Assembly (NCBI GenBank): GCA_964402115.1
Contig: CAYOBW010000347.1
Coordinates: forward strand, 1 to 6,962
Source of the DNA: CAYOBW01 sp964402115
GTDB lineage: Bacteria > Verrucomicrobiota > Kiritimatiellia > UBA8416 > CAYOBW01
Length of the DNA stretch: 6,962 nucleotides
Direction: 5' to 3'
Positions 1 through 6,147 of the stretch are shown here, piece by piece. The notes beneath the pieces are model-generated. The model saw only the letters and a list, made by a program, of their open reading frames with translations. It did not search any database and was not told where the DNA came from. How positions within the stretch are numbered: the first letter of the stretch is position 1; each line of letters begins with the position of its first letter. The position numbers and the translations under genes were made by a program.

Positions 1-31
1 GGTGTGCATGGTCCGAAATGTTAGTGGCATT

Positions 32-44
32 GGGCGGGACGCCC
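32..44. repeat. GGGCG/CGCCC palindrome
   Basis: A perfect 5-bp stem over a 3-nt loop within the gene-free left end. Short enough to be chance in GC-rich DNA, but listed because four further palindromes follow within 190 bp. Confidence 0.35.
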
Positions 45-77
45 CCGCTCCCAGTGGGCAGGCGACGAGGCGTGGAG

Positions 78-95
78 CCGGCCGTCCCCGGCCGG
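78..95. repeat. CCGGCC/GGCCGG palindrome
   Basis: A perfect 6-bp inverted repeat (78-83 with 90-95) over a 6-nt loop. It is one of a cluster of palindromes in the gene-free left end and resembles dispersed GC-rich intergenic repeats. Confidence 0.4.
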
Positions 96-127
96 TAGAG
101 CGCATATCGCGCCAACAATGAGACACT

Positions 128-145
128 TCGTGCCTTACGGCACGA
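128..145 (-). repeat. Hairpin with GUAA tetraloop downstream of the LamG-like operon
   Basis: On the minus strand TCGTGCC-GTAA-GGCACGA has a perfect 7-bp stem and a GNRA-type loop, the same loop as the hairpin upstream of the operon. No T-tract follows, so if it ends or protects the transcript it is not a canonical intrinsic terminator. Confidence 0.5.
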
Positions 146-174
146 CAACGACAACAAGAAAGCGAGTTGTTTCC

Positions 175-209
175 ACCCTCGCCCTCTGGGAGAGGGCCGG
201 GGTGAGGGT
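175..209. repeat. REP-like palindromic element of CCCTC/GAGGG type
   Basis: ACCCTC (175-180) pairs with GAGGGT (204-209), and CCCTCT (182-187) with AGAGGG (191-196), giving a two-part stem. The sequence belongs to a pattern I recognise as a common dispersed intergenic repeat in many bacteria (CCCTC-CCCTCT-GGG-AGAGGG-CCGGGGTGAGGG). Copy number in this genome cannot be seen from here. Confidence 0.55.
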
Positions 210-226
210 TGTGGGCGGAGCCCACA
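210..226 (-). repeat. Perfect 7-bp hairpin just past the second LamG-like gene
   Basis: On the minus strand TGTGGGC-TCC-GCCCACA is a perfect stem with a 3-nt loop, starting 43 nt after the stop codon. It directly abuts the REP-like element at 175-209. It is the closest candidate for a 3'-end structure of the operon, although no T-run follows. Confidence 0.5.
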
Positions 227-268
227 TTGGCACTTGACCCACAGCAAAGCGCGCAATCCGGCACGCAG

Positions 269-3046
269 CTAGCGCACCAGGAGCAGCGTGCCCGAAACGG
301 CATCCCGCGCGGTCAGCAGTTCGGCGTGGACCTTCGCGACGTTCGCGACGGTGTCGTAGATGCGCACCTCGCCCACCAGGCCGGTGTAGTAGGCCGTGCC
401 GAGGATCTGGTTGGCGCCGATCGCGAATCCGGCGGCGTCGGCGCCATCGAGCCAGTCCGCGACGGCGTTCGTGCCGCGCACGACGCCGTCCACGTACAGC
501 CGCATCCGCGCGTCCCCGCGGGCGCTCAGGTCGGACCACGTGAGGGCCAGCGTGTGGCGCAGGCCGTCGACGAGGCCGAGCGTGTCCGCCAGGGACACGT
601 TGCCGAAATAGGCGCGCGCCGTGCCGCCCTGCAGCAGGCAGAGCCCCCAGTCGTTGCGTTCGGTGCCCGGCGCCTCGCCGCCGACGAGCGCGGAGTTCTC
701 CCAGTGGTTGGCGTTATTGTTCGCGCCTGGCGTCGCCGTGCGGAACGACACCGCCACGGTGCACTGCAGCCGTCCGGCGGCGGGGTTGTCGGCGGCCGCC
801 ACGTCGAACCGGTCGTCGCCGTCGAACTCCACGGCGTCGCGGTTCGACATGCCGCCTGCGATGCTGGCCGGATCGCCGGAGGCCCTCGCCACGCGGCCCT
901 GTACGCGGTCCACCCAGTTGCTGCCGGCGCCCCGCCAGTCGTTCGCCACCCACTGTCCCACCAGCCCCCCCGCGGCCATCTCCCGGTGCAGCCGGCCAAC
1001 ATCCATCAGGTCGCCGTACATCCGGACTTCGCCGATGGCGCCCGTGTAGTAGAACGTCCCACCGAGCTGGTTGGCGCCGATGGCGAAGCCGTTGTTCACG
1101 ATCCCGTCGCCGCCGTCGTTGTAGCCGGTCGGGGTGTGCCCGTGGTGCGTGGCCCTGAGCACGCCGTCCACGTAGAGGCGGATCATGGCGTCGCCGCCGT
1201 AGTGCGGGTCGGACCAGGTCATCGCGAGCGAGTGCAGCCGGCCGTCCGCCACGTTGCCGCCCGCCACGGCCACGGCGGACAGGTAGGCGCGCGCGTTGCC
1301 ATCGGACTGCAGGCACAGCCCGAAGTCGTTGGGCGCAGCCGCGGCTTCACCTCCCACCAGCGCGGAGTTGCTGTAGAACGGATCGAGGTTCACGCCGGGC
1401 GACCGCGTGCGGAACGAGACGATCGCCGTGAACCGCGTGGCGCCTGCAGCCGGGTGGCTGCCGGCCACGTCGAACCGGTCGTCGCCGTCGAAGAAGACGC
1501 CGTTCGTCACGGCCAGCGCCCGCAGCGCACGATTGCTGACCGACGGGTCGCCACTGGGCACGGCGGGCCACCCGCGCATGCGGTCCCGCCAGTCGCCCGC
1601 GCCGCTCCAGTCGTCGGCGACCCAGCGCAGGAGGAGCGGGTCGCCGCCCGGCGCCAGCTCCGCGTGCAGCGCGGGCACGTTCTCGATCGCGTCGTACATC
1701 CGGATCTCGCCGAGCGTGCCCGTGAAATACCCCGTCCCGCCGAGGAAGTTGGCCGCCATGGCGAAGCCGTTGCTGACGATCCCGCTGCCGCCGTCGGTCG
1801 TGCCCGCCGTGCCTTTGCACAGGCCGTCGACGTAGAAGCGCAGCACGCTGTCGCCGCCCGACGTCGGGTCCGACCACGTCAGCGCGAGCGTGTGGAGCCG
1901 GCCGTCCACCACCGAGCCGGCGGTGGGCGCGTAGTCGTTGAAGTAGCCGCGCGCGCTGCCGTTGGCCAGCACGCACAGGCCCCAGTCGTTGGGCGCACCC
2001 CCCGACTCGCCCCCCACCACCGCCGAGTTCTCCCAGAAGTTGGCGTTGTCGTTGAGGCCCGGCGTCGTGGTTCTGAACGAGGCGATCAGCGTCAGCCGCG
2101 CCTTGCCGGCAGCGGGGTTGTTGGCGAGCGTCACGTCGAAGCGATCGTCGCCGTCGAAGGCAATGCCGTTCGTGACGGCGGAGGTGCCGATGGCGCCGTT
2201 GGTCACCGCGGGATCGCCCGCGGGCACGGCGGCCCGGCCCCCGACGCGGTCCAGCCAGGCGCCCGTCCCGGACCAGTCGTCAGCCACCCAGCGCGCGATC
2301 AGGCGCGGGCCGGGCGCCGGCGCCGTCAGCGCCCCGTGCAGGGCGGCGACATCCTCGACGGAGTCGTACATCCGCACCTCGCCGATCGCACCGACGAAGC
2401 AGGCCGTCCCCTGGTACTGGTTGGCGCCGATCGCGAAGCCGGTGGCGGAGATGCCTGCGCCGCCGTCCTGCGCGCCGGTCTCGCCGCGCAGGACGCCGTC
2501 CACGTAGAACCGCAGGCTGCCGTCGCCTCCGTCGGTCGGGTCGGCCCACGTGAGGGCCAGCGTGTGCGCCCGGCCGTCGACGACGTACCCTTCCGCCCCC
2601 GTATCCACGTACGCGCCGCCGAAGTACCCGCGGGCCGTCCCGCGCTGCAGGAGGCAGAGGCCCCAGTCGTTCGGCGTGCCCGGCGCCTCGCCCCCGACGA
2701 CGGCGGCGTTAAACCAGTACTGGACGTTGTTGTTGACCCCCGGCGTCCCGGTCTTGAACAGCGCGATCAGCGTGAAATGCGTCTTGCCCGCGGCCGGATT
2801 GTTCGTGGAGGTTACGTCGAAGCGATCGTCCGAGTCGAAGAGGATGCCCCGCGCCCCCTGGAACGCCCCGTACGACGGGAGCGGATCGCCCGCCGGTGCG
2901 GCGGGCCAGGCGCCCACCCGGTCCACCCAGAGGTTGGTGCCGCCCGCCCAGTCGTCGGCATGCCAGTGCCCGACCAGGGCGGCTTGTACCGCGGGGGCCG
3001 CGCCAAGCAGAGACCACGCCAGGATACCCGCCCGCCATCGTGTCAT
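269..3046 (-). CDS. Secreted four-module LamG-like (concanavalin A-like jelly-roll) protein, second gene of tandem pair
   Basis: 925 residues. The ATG at 3046 is preceded by GGAGGTGA (3053-3060) at ideal spacing. Residues 1-22 form a signal peptide: Arg3/Arg5, hydrophobic core 7-20, cleavage after Val-Gln-Ala. The mature protein begins ALVGHWH, as in the upstream paralogue. Modules lie at about residues 24-248, 249-470, 471-694 and 695-919. Each carries the LamG_3-type landmarks, including DD-W, an FDGDDRFDV or close variant, NDWGLC (NDFGLC in module 3), H-[TS]-L-A-[LM]-T-W, YVDG and GE-[VI]-R-[MI]-Y. All four keep one Cys in the GLC position, unlike the paralogue. The chain ends seven residues after an Ala-Val-Ser linker with GTLLLVR, matching the opening strand of an internal module. 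No enzymatic domain, anchor or sorting signal is visible. Function is probably extracellular or surface binding; substrate unknown. It is likely translated from the same mRNA as the upstream gene. Confidence 0.9.
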   Translation of the reverse strand: MTRWRAGILAWSLLGAAPAVQAALVGHWHADDWAGGTNLWVDRVGAWPAAPAGDPLPSYGAFQGARGILFDSDDRFDVTSTNNPAAGKTHFTLIALFKTGTPGVNNNVQYWFNAAVVGGEAPGTPNDWGLCLLQRGTARGYFGGAYVDTGAEGYVVDGRAHTLALTWADPTDGGDGSLRFYVDGVLRGETGAQDGGAGISATGFAIGANQYQGTACFVGAIGEVRMYDSVEDVAALHGALTAPAPGPRLIARWVADDWSGTGAWLDRVGGRAAVPAGDPAVTNGAIGTSAVTNGIAFDGDDRFDVTLANNPAAGKARLTLIASFRTTTPGLNDNANFWENSAVVGGESGGAPNDWGLCVLANGSARGYFNDYAPTAGSVVDGRLHTLALTWSDPTSGGDSVLRFYVDGLCKGTAGTTDGGSGIVSNGFAMAANFLGGTGYFTGTLGEIRMYDAIENVPALHAELAPGGDPLLLRWVADDWSGAGDWRDRMRGWPAVPSGDPSVSNRALRALAVTNGVFFDGDDRFDVAGSHPAAGATRFTAIVSFRTRSPGVNLDPFYSNSALVGGEAAAAPNDFGLCLQSDGNARAYLSAVAVAGGNVADGRLHSLAMTWSDPHYGGDAMIRLYVDGVLRATHHGHTPTGYNDGGDGIVNNGFAIGANQLGGTFYYTGAIGEVRMYGDLMDVGRLHREMAAGGLVGQWVANDWRGAGSNWVDRVQGRVARASGDPASIAGGMSNRDAVEFDGDDRFDVAAADNPAAGRLQCTVAVSFRTATPGANNNANHWENSALVGGEAPGTERNDWGLCLLQGGTARAYFGNVSLADTLGLVDGLRHTLALTWSDLSARGDARMRLYVDGVVRGTNAVADWLDGADAAGFAIGANQILGTAYYTGLVGEVRIYDTVANVAKVHAELLTARDAVSGTLLLVR
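272..2977 (-). repeat. Four tandem LamG-like modules, period about 666-693 bp (second gene)
   Basis: Module spans are 2977-2303, 2302-1637, 1636-965 and 964-272. The same module-specific marks occur in the same order as in the upstream gene: Y-x-AF-x-G-x-RGI with TGTPG in module 1, GAIG with TTTPGLND in module 2, AL-x-x-LAVTNGV with ATH-x-GH in module 3, and NWVDR-x-QG with TERNDWGL in module 4. Module 3 is atypical: the usual NNPAAG is shortened to SHPAAG and NDWGL is NDFGL. Confidence 0.88.
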
Positions 3047-3132
3047 ACGGCTTCACCTCCGTCTCGCTGCCAGCAGCGTGGGAACAGCCCGGCTCGGCCC
3101 GCGGGGCGCCGGGGCGGGCGCCTGCGGCGCGC
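3047..3132 (-). other. 86-bp intergenic spacer of the tandem pair
   Basis: GC-rich spacer between the stop of the first gene and the start of the second. It contains a short hairpin at 3118-3130 (5-bp stem, 3-nt loop) but no following T-tract, so it does not look like an intrinsic terminator. No promoter-like element is evident. This supports co-transcription; the hairpin could modestly reduce read-through or protect an upstream 3' end. Confidence 0.5.
3053..3060 (-). promoter_or_regulatory. Near-perfect Shine-Dalgarno site for the second LamG-like gene
   Basis: GGAGGTGA on the minus strand, 6 nt before the ATG at 3046. It implies efficient independent translation of the downstream gene within a shared transcript. 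Confidence 0.8.
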
Positions 3133-5898
3133 TCACTTCATGAGGAACACGGATCCCCGCTGCGGCGGCAGCAGGTCGTAGTGCAGCCACAGCATGTCCG
3201 GGGTGTTGTCGTACATCCGCACCTCGCCAAGCTGGCCGGTGTAGTAGTAGGCGCCGCCATACTGGTTCGCGCCGATGGCGAAGCCCGCGGCGTCGACGCC
3301 GTCGTAGTAGTCCGCCGGCGCGGTCGTGGCGCGCAGCACACCGTCGACGTAGAAGCGCATGCGCGCGTCGCCGCCCGCGGACCGGTCGGTCCACGTCAGG
3401 CCGAGCGTGTGCCGCCAGCCGTCCAGGACGCCGCCCGCGTAGTCCACCGGCTGGTTGGCCCAGTAGCCGCGGAGGGATTGATTCTGGAGCAGGCACAGGC
3501 CCCAGTCGTTGCGCTCAGTGCCGACGGCTTCGCCGCCGACAAACGCCGAATTCTCCCAGAAGTTGGCCGAGTCGTTCGCGCCGGGCGTGAGCGTCCGGAA
3601 GGAGGCCGCCAGCGTGAACCGCAGCTTGCCCACGGCCGGGTTGTCCGCCTGCGCCACGTCGAAGCGGTCGCTGCCGCCGAACTGCACGCCGTTGATGTGG
3701 TCCAGGCCCTTGACCACCGCCGCCGGGCTGCCGACCTTGACCGCCTGGACGCCCTGGATGCGGTCGACCCAGTTGGCGCCGGCGAAGTCGTTGGCGTGCC
3801 AGTGCGCGAACAGCCCCTTGCCGGTCATGTCGCTGTGCAGCTGGCCGATATCCTTGACCTGGCTGTAGAGCCGCACTTCGCCGAGCGTGCCGGTGTAGTA
3901 GGTGGCCGCGCCCGAGTAGCCGGCCGCGATGGCGAACGCGTAGTTGTAGATCCCGTTGTCCACGTCGGCATTGTGCCCGTTGTGCGTCGCCTTGAGCACC
4001 CCGTCGACGTAGAGGCGCAGCATGGCGTCGCCCCCGAACGACGGGTCCGACCACGTCAGCGCGAGCGTGTGCAGCCGGCCGTCGATCACGCTGCCGTCCG
4101 TCAGGCGCTCGGTCGTGAGCGCGCACTTCGCGCTGCCGTTCTGGAGCAGCATAAGGCCCCAGTCGTTGTGGTTGGCCGGCGCCTCGGCCCCGACAATGCC
4201 CGTGTTGTTCCACCAGTCGACGTCGTTGTTGTTGGCGCCGCCCGTGGTGGTCTTGAACGAGGCGATGACCGTGAACTTTGTGGCCCCGACGGCCGGGTTG
4301 TTGGCCGCCGAGACGTCGAACCGCGAGCTGCCGTTGAAGTACACGCCGTTGGTCACGGCCAGCGTCTGCAGGGCGTTGTTCGCCTTCGCCGGGCTGCCGG
4401 CGGGCACGGCGGCCCACCCCTTCACGCGGTCGAGCCAGTTGCCGCTGCCGCTCCAGTCGTCCGCCACCCAGCGGCCGACGAGGCCGGCCTGGTCCGTCAT
4501 GGCCTCGTGCAGCGCGGCCACGTCCTCGACCGCGTCGTAGATGCGGAGCTCGCCGATCGTGCCGGTGTAGAAGTACGAGCTCCCGTCCTCGCTGGCCGCG
4601 ATGGCGAAGCCGTCGTTGAAGATGCCGTCGCCGCCGTCCTCGACGCCCGACACGCCCTTCAGCACGCCGTCGACGTAGAAGCGCATGATCCCGTCGTTGC
4701 CCGCGTACGACACGTCGGACCACGTCACGGCCATGGTGTGCACCCGGCCGTCCACGACGTCGCCGTCGGTGATCTGCGTGGCCCGGAAGAAGCCGCGCGC
4801 GCTCTTGTTCAGCAGCACGCACAGCCCCCAGTCGTTCGGGGTGCCCGGGCCTTCGCCGCCCACGATCGCCGAGTTGATCCAGTAGTTGCCGCTGTCGTTG
4901 AGGCCGGGCGTCGTGGTCTTGAACGACGCGATCAGCGTGAACCGCCGCTTGCCCACGGCCGGGTTGTTGGCCGCGCTGACGTCGAACCGGTCATTGCCGT
5001 CGAAGTAGATGCCGTTGGCGCACGACGCGGCGCCGATCGCGCCGCTCTGCACGGACGGGTCGCTCACGGGCGTGGCGATCTTCCCGCTCACCCGGTCCAC
5101 CCAGTTCCCCGTGCCGCTGTAGTCGTCCGCCACCCAGCGACCGATCAGGCTGGCGTCCTGCGTCACCAGCGCGGCGTGCAGCGTGGCGATGTTCTCGATC
5201 GAGTCGTACAGGCGCACCTGGCCGATCGTGCCGGTGAAGCGGGCCCCGCCCCCCTGGGCGTTGGCGCCGATCGCGAAGCCGCTGTTCGAGAGGCCCACGC
5301 CGCCGTTCTGGACGCCGGACTGGGCCTTGAAGACGCCGTCCACGTAGAACCGCAGGATGCCGTCGCCCGCGGCGTCGACGTCGGACCACGTCAGCGCCAC
5401 CGTGTGCGGCTTGCCGTCCAGGGGCACCGCGTCCGCGGCGTCCACGTAGCCGCCGCAGAAGAACGCCCGCGGCGTGCCCTGGGCCAGCAGCGTCAGCCCC
5501 CAGTCGTTCGGTGCACCCGCCGCCTCGCCGCCGACGATGCCCGAGTTGTTCCAGAAGTTCGCGTCGTTGTTGGCGCCCGGCGTACCCGTCCGGAACACCG
5601 CGATGACCGTGAAGAAGTTCTTGCCCACGGCGGGGTTGTTGGCGGCATCGACGTTGAACTGGTCGTCGCCGTCCAGGACAATCCCGCGCGAGCCATTGAA
5701 GGCCGCATAGGCGACCAGCGGGTCACCGCCTACCGTGGCCACCTTGGCGCCGACGCGGTCGGTCCAGTTGTTGCCGCCCCCGGCCCAGTCGTCAGGATGC
5801 CAGTGACCGACCAGCGCGGCGCGGGCGACCGTCCCGGCTGTGAAGAGGCAACCCAGTGCGGCGACACTTGCTGTCAGACGAGCGGATGGCTGGTACAT
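3133..5898 (-). CDS. Secreted four-module LamG-like (concanavalin A-like jelly-roll) protein, first gene of tandem pair
   Basis: 921 residues from the ATG at 5898. This start is chosen because GGAGG (5908-5912) lies 9 nt upstream and the protein then opens with a signal peptide: short n-region with Arg7, hydrophobic stretch 8-24, cleavage after Ala-Arg-Ala (27). A longer GTG-start reading to 5988 would bury the signal peptide. Four modules follow at about residues 29-250, 251-472, 473-695 and 696-915. Each has the LamG_3 order: an RW/HW-x-x-DD-W strand, a DRV loop, an FDGDDRFDV-like strand, NNPAVGK, F-T-x-I-A-x-F, a VGGE loop, NDWGL, DGR-x-H-T-x-A-L-T-W-S-D, R-x-YVDGV, and TG-x-x-GE-[VL]-R-x-Y near the end. 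The fold assignment is family knowledge; secretion is inferred. No catalytic domain, transmembrane anchor or PEP-CTERM motif is seen. Likely role is binding of glycans or proteins outside the cytoplasm; the ligand is unknown. It is 86 bp upstream of a paralogue on the same strand, probably one operon. Confidence 0.9.
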   Translation of the reverse strand: MYQPSARLTASVAALGCLFTAGTVARAALVGHWHPDDWAGGGNNWTDRVGAKVATVGGDPLVAYAAFNGSRGIVLDGDDQFNVDAANNPAVGKNFFTVIAVFRTGTPGANNDANFWNNSGIVGGEAAGAPNDWGLTLLAQGTPRAFFCGGYVDAADAVPLDGKPHTVALTWSDVDAAGDGILRFYVDGVFKAQSGVQNGGVGLSNSGFAIGANAQGGGARFTGTIGQVRLYDSIENIATLHAALVTQDASLIGRWVADDYSGTGNWVDRVSGKIATPVSDPSVQSGAIGAASCANGIYFDGNDRFDVSAANNPAVGKRRFTLIASFKTTTPGLNDSGNYWINSAIVGGEGPGTPNDWGLCVLLNKSARGFFRATQITDGDVVDGRVHTMAVTWSDVSYAGNDGIMRFYVDGVLKGVSGVEDGGDGIFNDGFAIAASEDGSSYFYTGTIGELRIYDAVEDVAALHEAMTDQAGLVGRWVADDWSGSGNWLDRVKGWAAVPAGSPAKANNALQTLAVTNGVYFNGSSRFDVSAANNPAVGATKFTVIASFKTTTGGANNNDVDWWNNTGIVGAEAPANHNDWGLMLLQNGSAKCALTTERLTDGSVIDGRLHTLALTWSDPSFGGDAMLRLYVDGVLKATHNGHNADVDNGIYNYAFAIAAGYSGAATYYTGTLGEVRLYSQVKDIGQLHSDMTGKGLFAHWHANDFAGANWVDRIQGVQAVKVGSPAAVVKGLDHINGVQFGGSDRFDVAQADNPAVGKLRFTLAASFRTLTPGANDSANFWENSAFVGGEAVGTERNDWGLCLLQNQSLRGYWANQPVDYAGGVLDGWRHTLGLTWTDRSAGGDARMRFYVDGVLRATTAPADYYDGVDAAGFAIGANQYGGAYYYTGQLGEVRMYDNTPDMLWLHYDLLPPQRGSVFLMK
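3136..5814 (-). repeat. Four tandem LamG-like modules, period about 666-678 bp (first gene)
   Basis: Module spans on the DNA are 5814-5149, 5148-4483, 4482-3814 and 3813-3136. Boundaries are set at the recurring strand L-[VIF]-[GA]-[RH]-W. Distinguishing marks: module 1 has Y-x-AF-x-G-x-RGI and TGTPG; module 2 has GAIG and TTTPGLND; module 3 has AL-x-x-LAVTNGV and ATH-x-GH; module 4 has NWVDR-x-QG and TERNDWGL. The conserved GLC cysteine is kept in modules 2 and 4 but is Thr in module 1 and Met in module 3. Confidence 0.88.
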
Positions 5899-5907
5899 GG
5901 GGCCGTT

Positions 5908-5912
5908 CCTCC
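5908..5912 (-). promoter_or_regulatory. Shine-Dalgarno site deciding the start of the first LamG-like gene
   Basis: GGAGG on the minus strand, 9 nt before the ATG at 5898. It selects this start over the upstream GTG at 5988 and places the signal peptide at the true N-terminus. Confidence 0.8.
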
Positions 5913-5986
5913 ATGGTTGGATCTCGCATCTGATCTGCATCACGGTTGTACGCTGGAAACTACCGGTATAGAGCGTAGCCCTCCCC

Positions 5987-6018
5987 ACCCCTAACGCACC
6001 AGAAAAAACTTTAAGGGT
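5987..6018. promoter_or_regulatory. Imperfect inverted repeat around an A/T tract upstream of the LamG-like operon
   Basis: Half-sites ACCCCTAA (5987-5994) and TTAAGGGT (6011-6018) match as an inverted repeat at 7 of 8 positions, separated by 16 bp that include a run of six A (6003-6008). This is about 90 bp before the first gene's ATG, in otherwise GC-rich DNA. It could be an operator or activator site, or part of the promoter. A possible TATACC -10-like element lies at 5965-5970, but no convincing -35 box accompanies it. Confidence 0.3.
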
Positions 6019-6129
6019 AGCGGGATGCGAGCCGCAGCCGCATGGAAAGAACAGATTGGAGAGCGTGCAGACGAGTACTCCCGCAGAACGGGGGAACCAG
6101 ACGGACTGGAACCACCGAAACGCCCGTCC

Positions 6130-6145
6130 GCCGCGTTACCGCGGC
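6130..6145 (-). repeat. Hairpin with GUAA (GNRA) tetraloop upstream of the LamG-like operon
   Basis: On the minus strand GCCGCG-GTAA-CGCGGC forms a perfect 6-bp stem closed over a GNRA-type loop. It lies just outside the end of the truncated sulfatase frame and about 230 nt before the first LamG-like gene. It would be in a long leader if transcription starts above it. Confidence 0.45.
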
Positions 6146-6147
6146 AG

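Larger units (their letters stand above)
1..268. other. Gene-free, palindrome-rich region downstream of the LamG-like operon
   Basis: I see no supported gene on either strand. The stretch holds five perfect palindromes (32-44, 78-95, 128-145, 175-209, 210-226), a mosaic like a BIME/REP cluster. No REP-associated tyrosine transposase is in the window. Confidence 0.55.
5899..6147. other. Leader/intergenic region between sulfatase remnant and LamG-like operon
   Basis: No supported gene. Contents: the Shine-Dalgarno site of the first LamG-like gene, an inverted repeat with an A/T tract (5987-6018), a directly repeated GGAACCA (6093-6099 and 6108-6114), and a GUAA-loop hairpin (6130-6145). Frames through here encode only basic, low-complexity peptides. 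The minus-strand T6 (6003-6008) follows a weak hairpin (about 6024-6042) at too great a distance for a standard intrinsic terminator. Confidence 0.5.

Noticed and set aside
269..340. C-terminal PEP-CTERM or other sorting signal on the LamG-like proteins
   Set aside because: There is no PEP motif, hydrophobic helix and basic tail; the chain ends in a short beta-strand-like segment.
209..3181. 990-residue open frame on the plus strand, antisense to the second LamG-like gene
   Set aside because: It is a mirror of the GC-rich, repetitive minus-strand gene: composition is Ala/Arg/Val/His-rich, no family is recognisable, and it carries the same 666-bp periodicity. The minus strand has signal peptide, ribosome-binding site and domain motifs.
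269..5898. CRISPR-like or satellite DNA repeat array
   Set aside because: The period of about 666 bp is a protein-domain repeat in one continuous reading frame, with divergence mostly consistent with coding constraint.
5899..5988. Alternative upstream GTG start giving a 951-residue protein
   Set aside because: It would put 30 unrelated residues in front of a well-formed signal peptide and ignores the strong GGAGG site at the ATG at 5898.
2896..5994. 1032-residue open frame on the plus strand, antisense to the first LamG-like gene
   Set aside because: Same artefact of codon use on the opposite strand; it also overlaps the 990-residue antisense frame and spans the intergenic gap without any start signal.
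6003..6042. Intrinsic terminator for the sulfatase transcript (weak stem plus T6 on the minus strand)
   Set aside because: The stem is only 5 bp with a long loop and lies about 15 nt from the T-tract, too far for a standard terminator.
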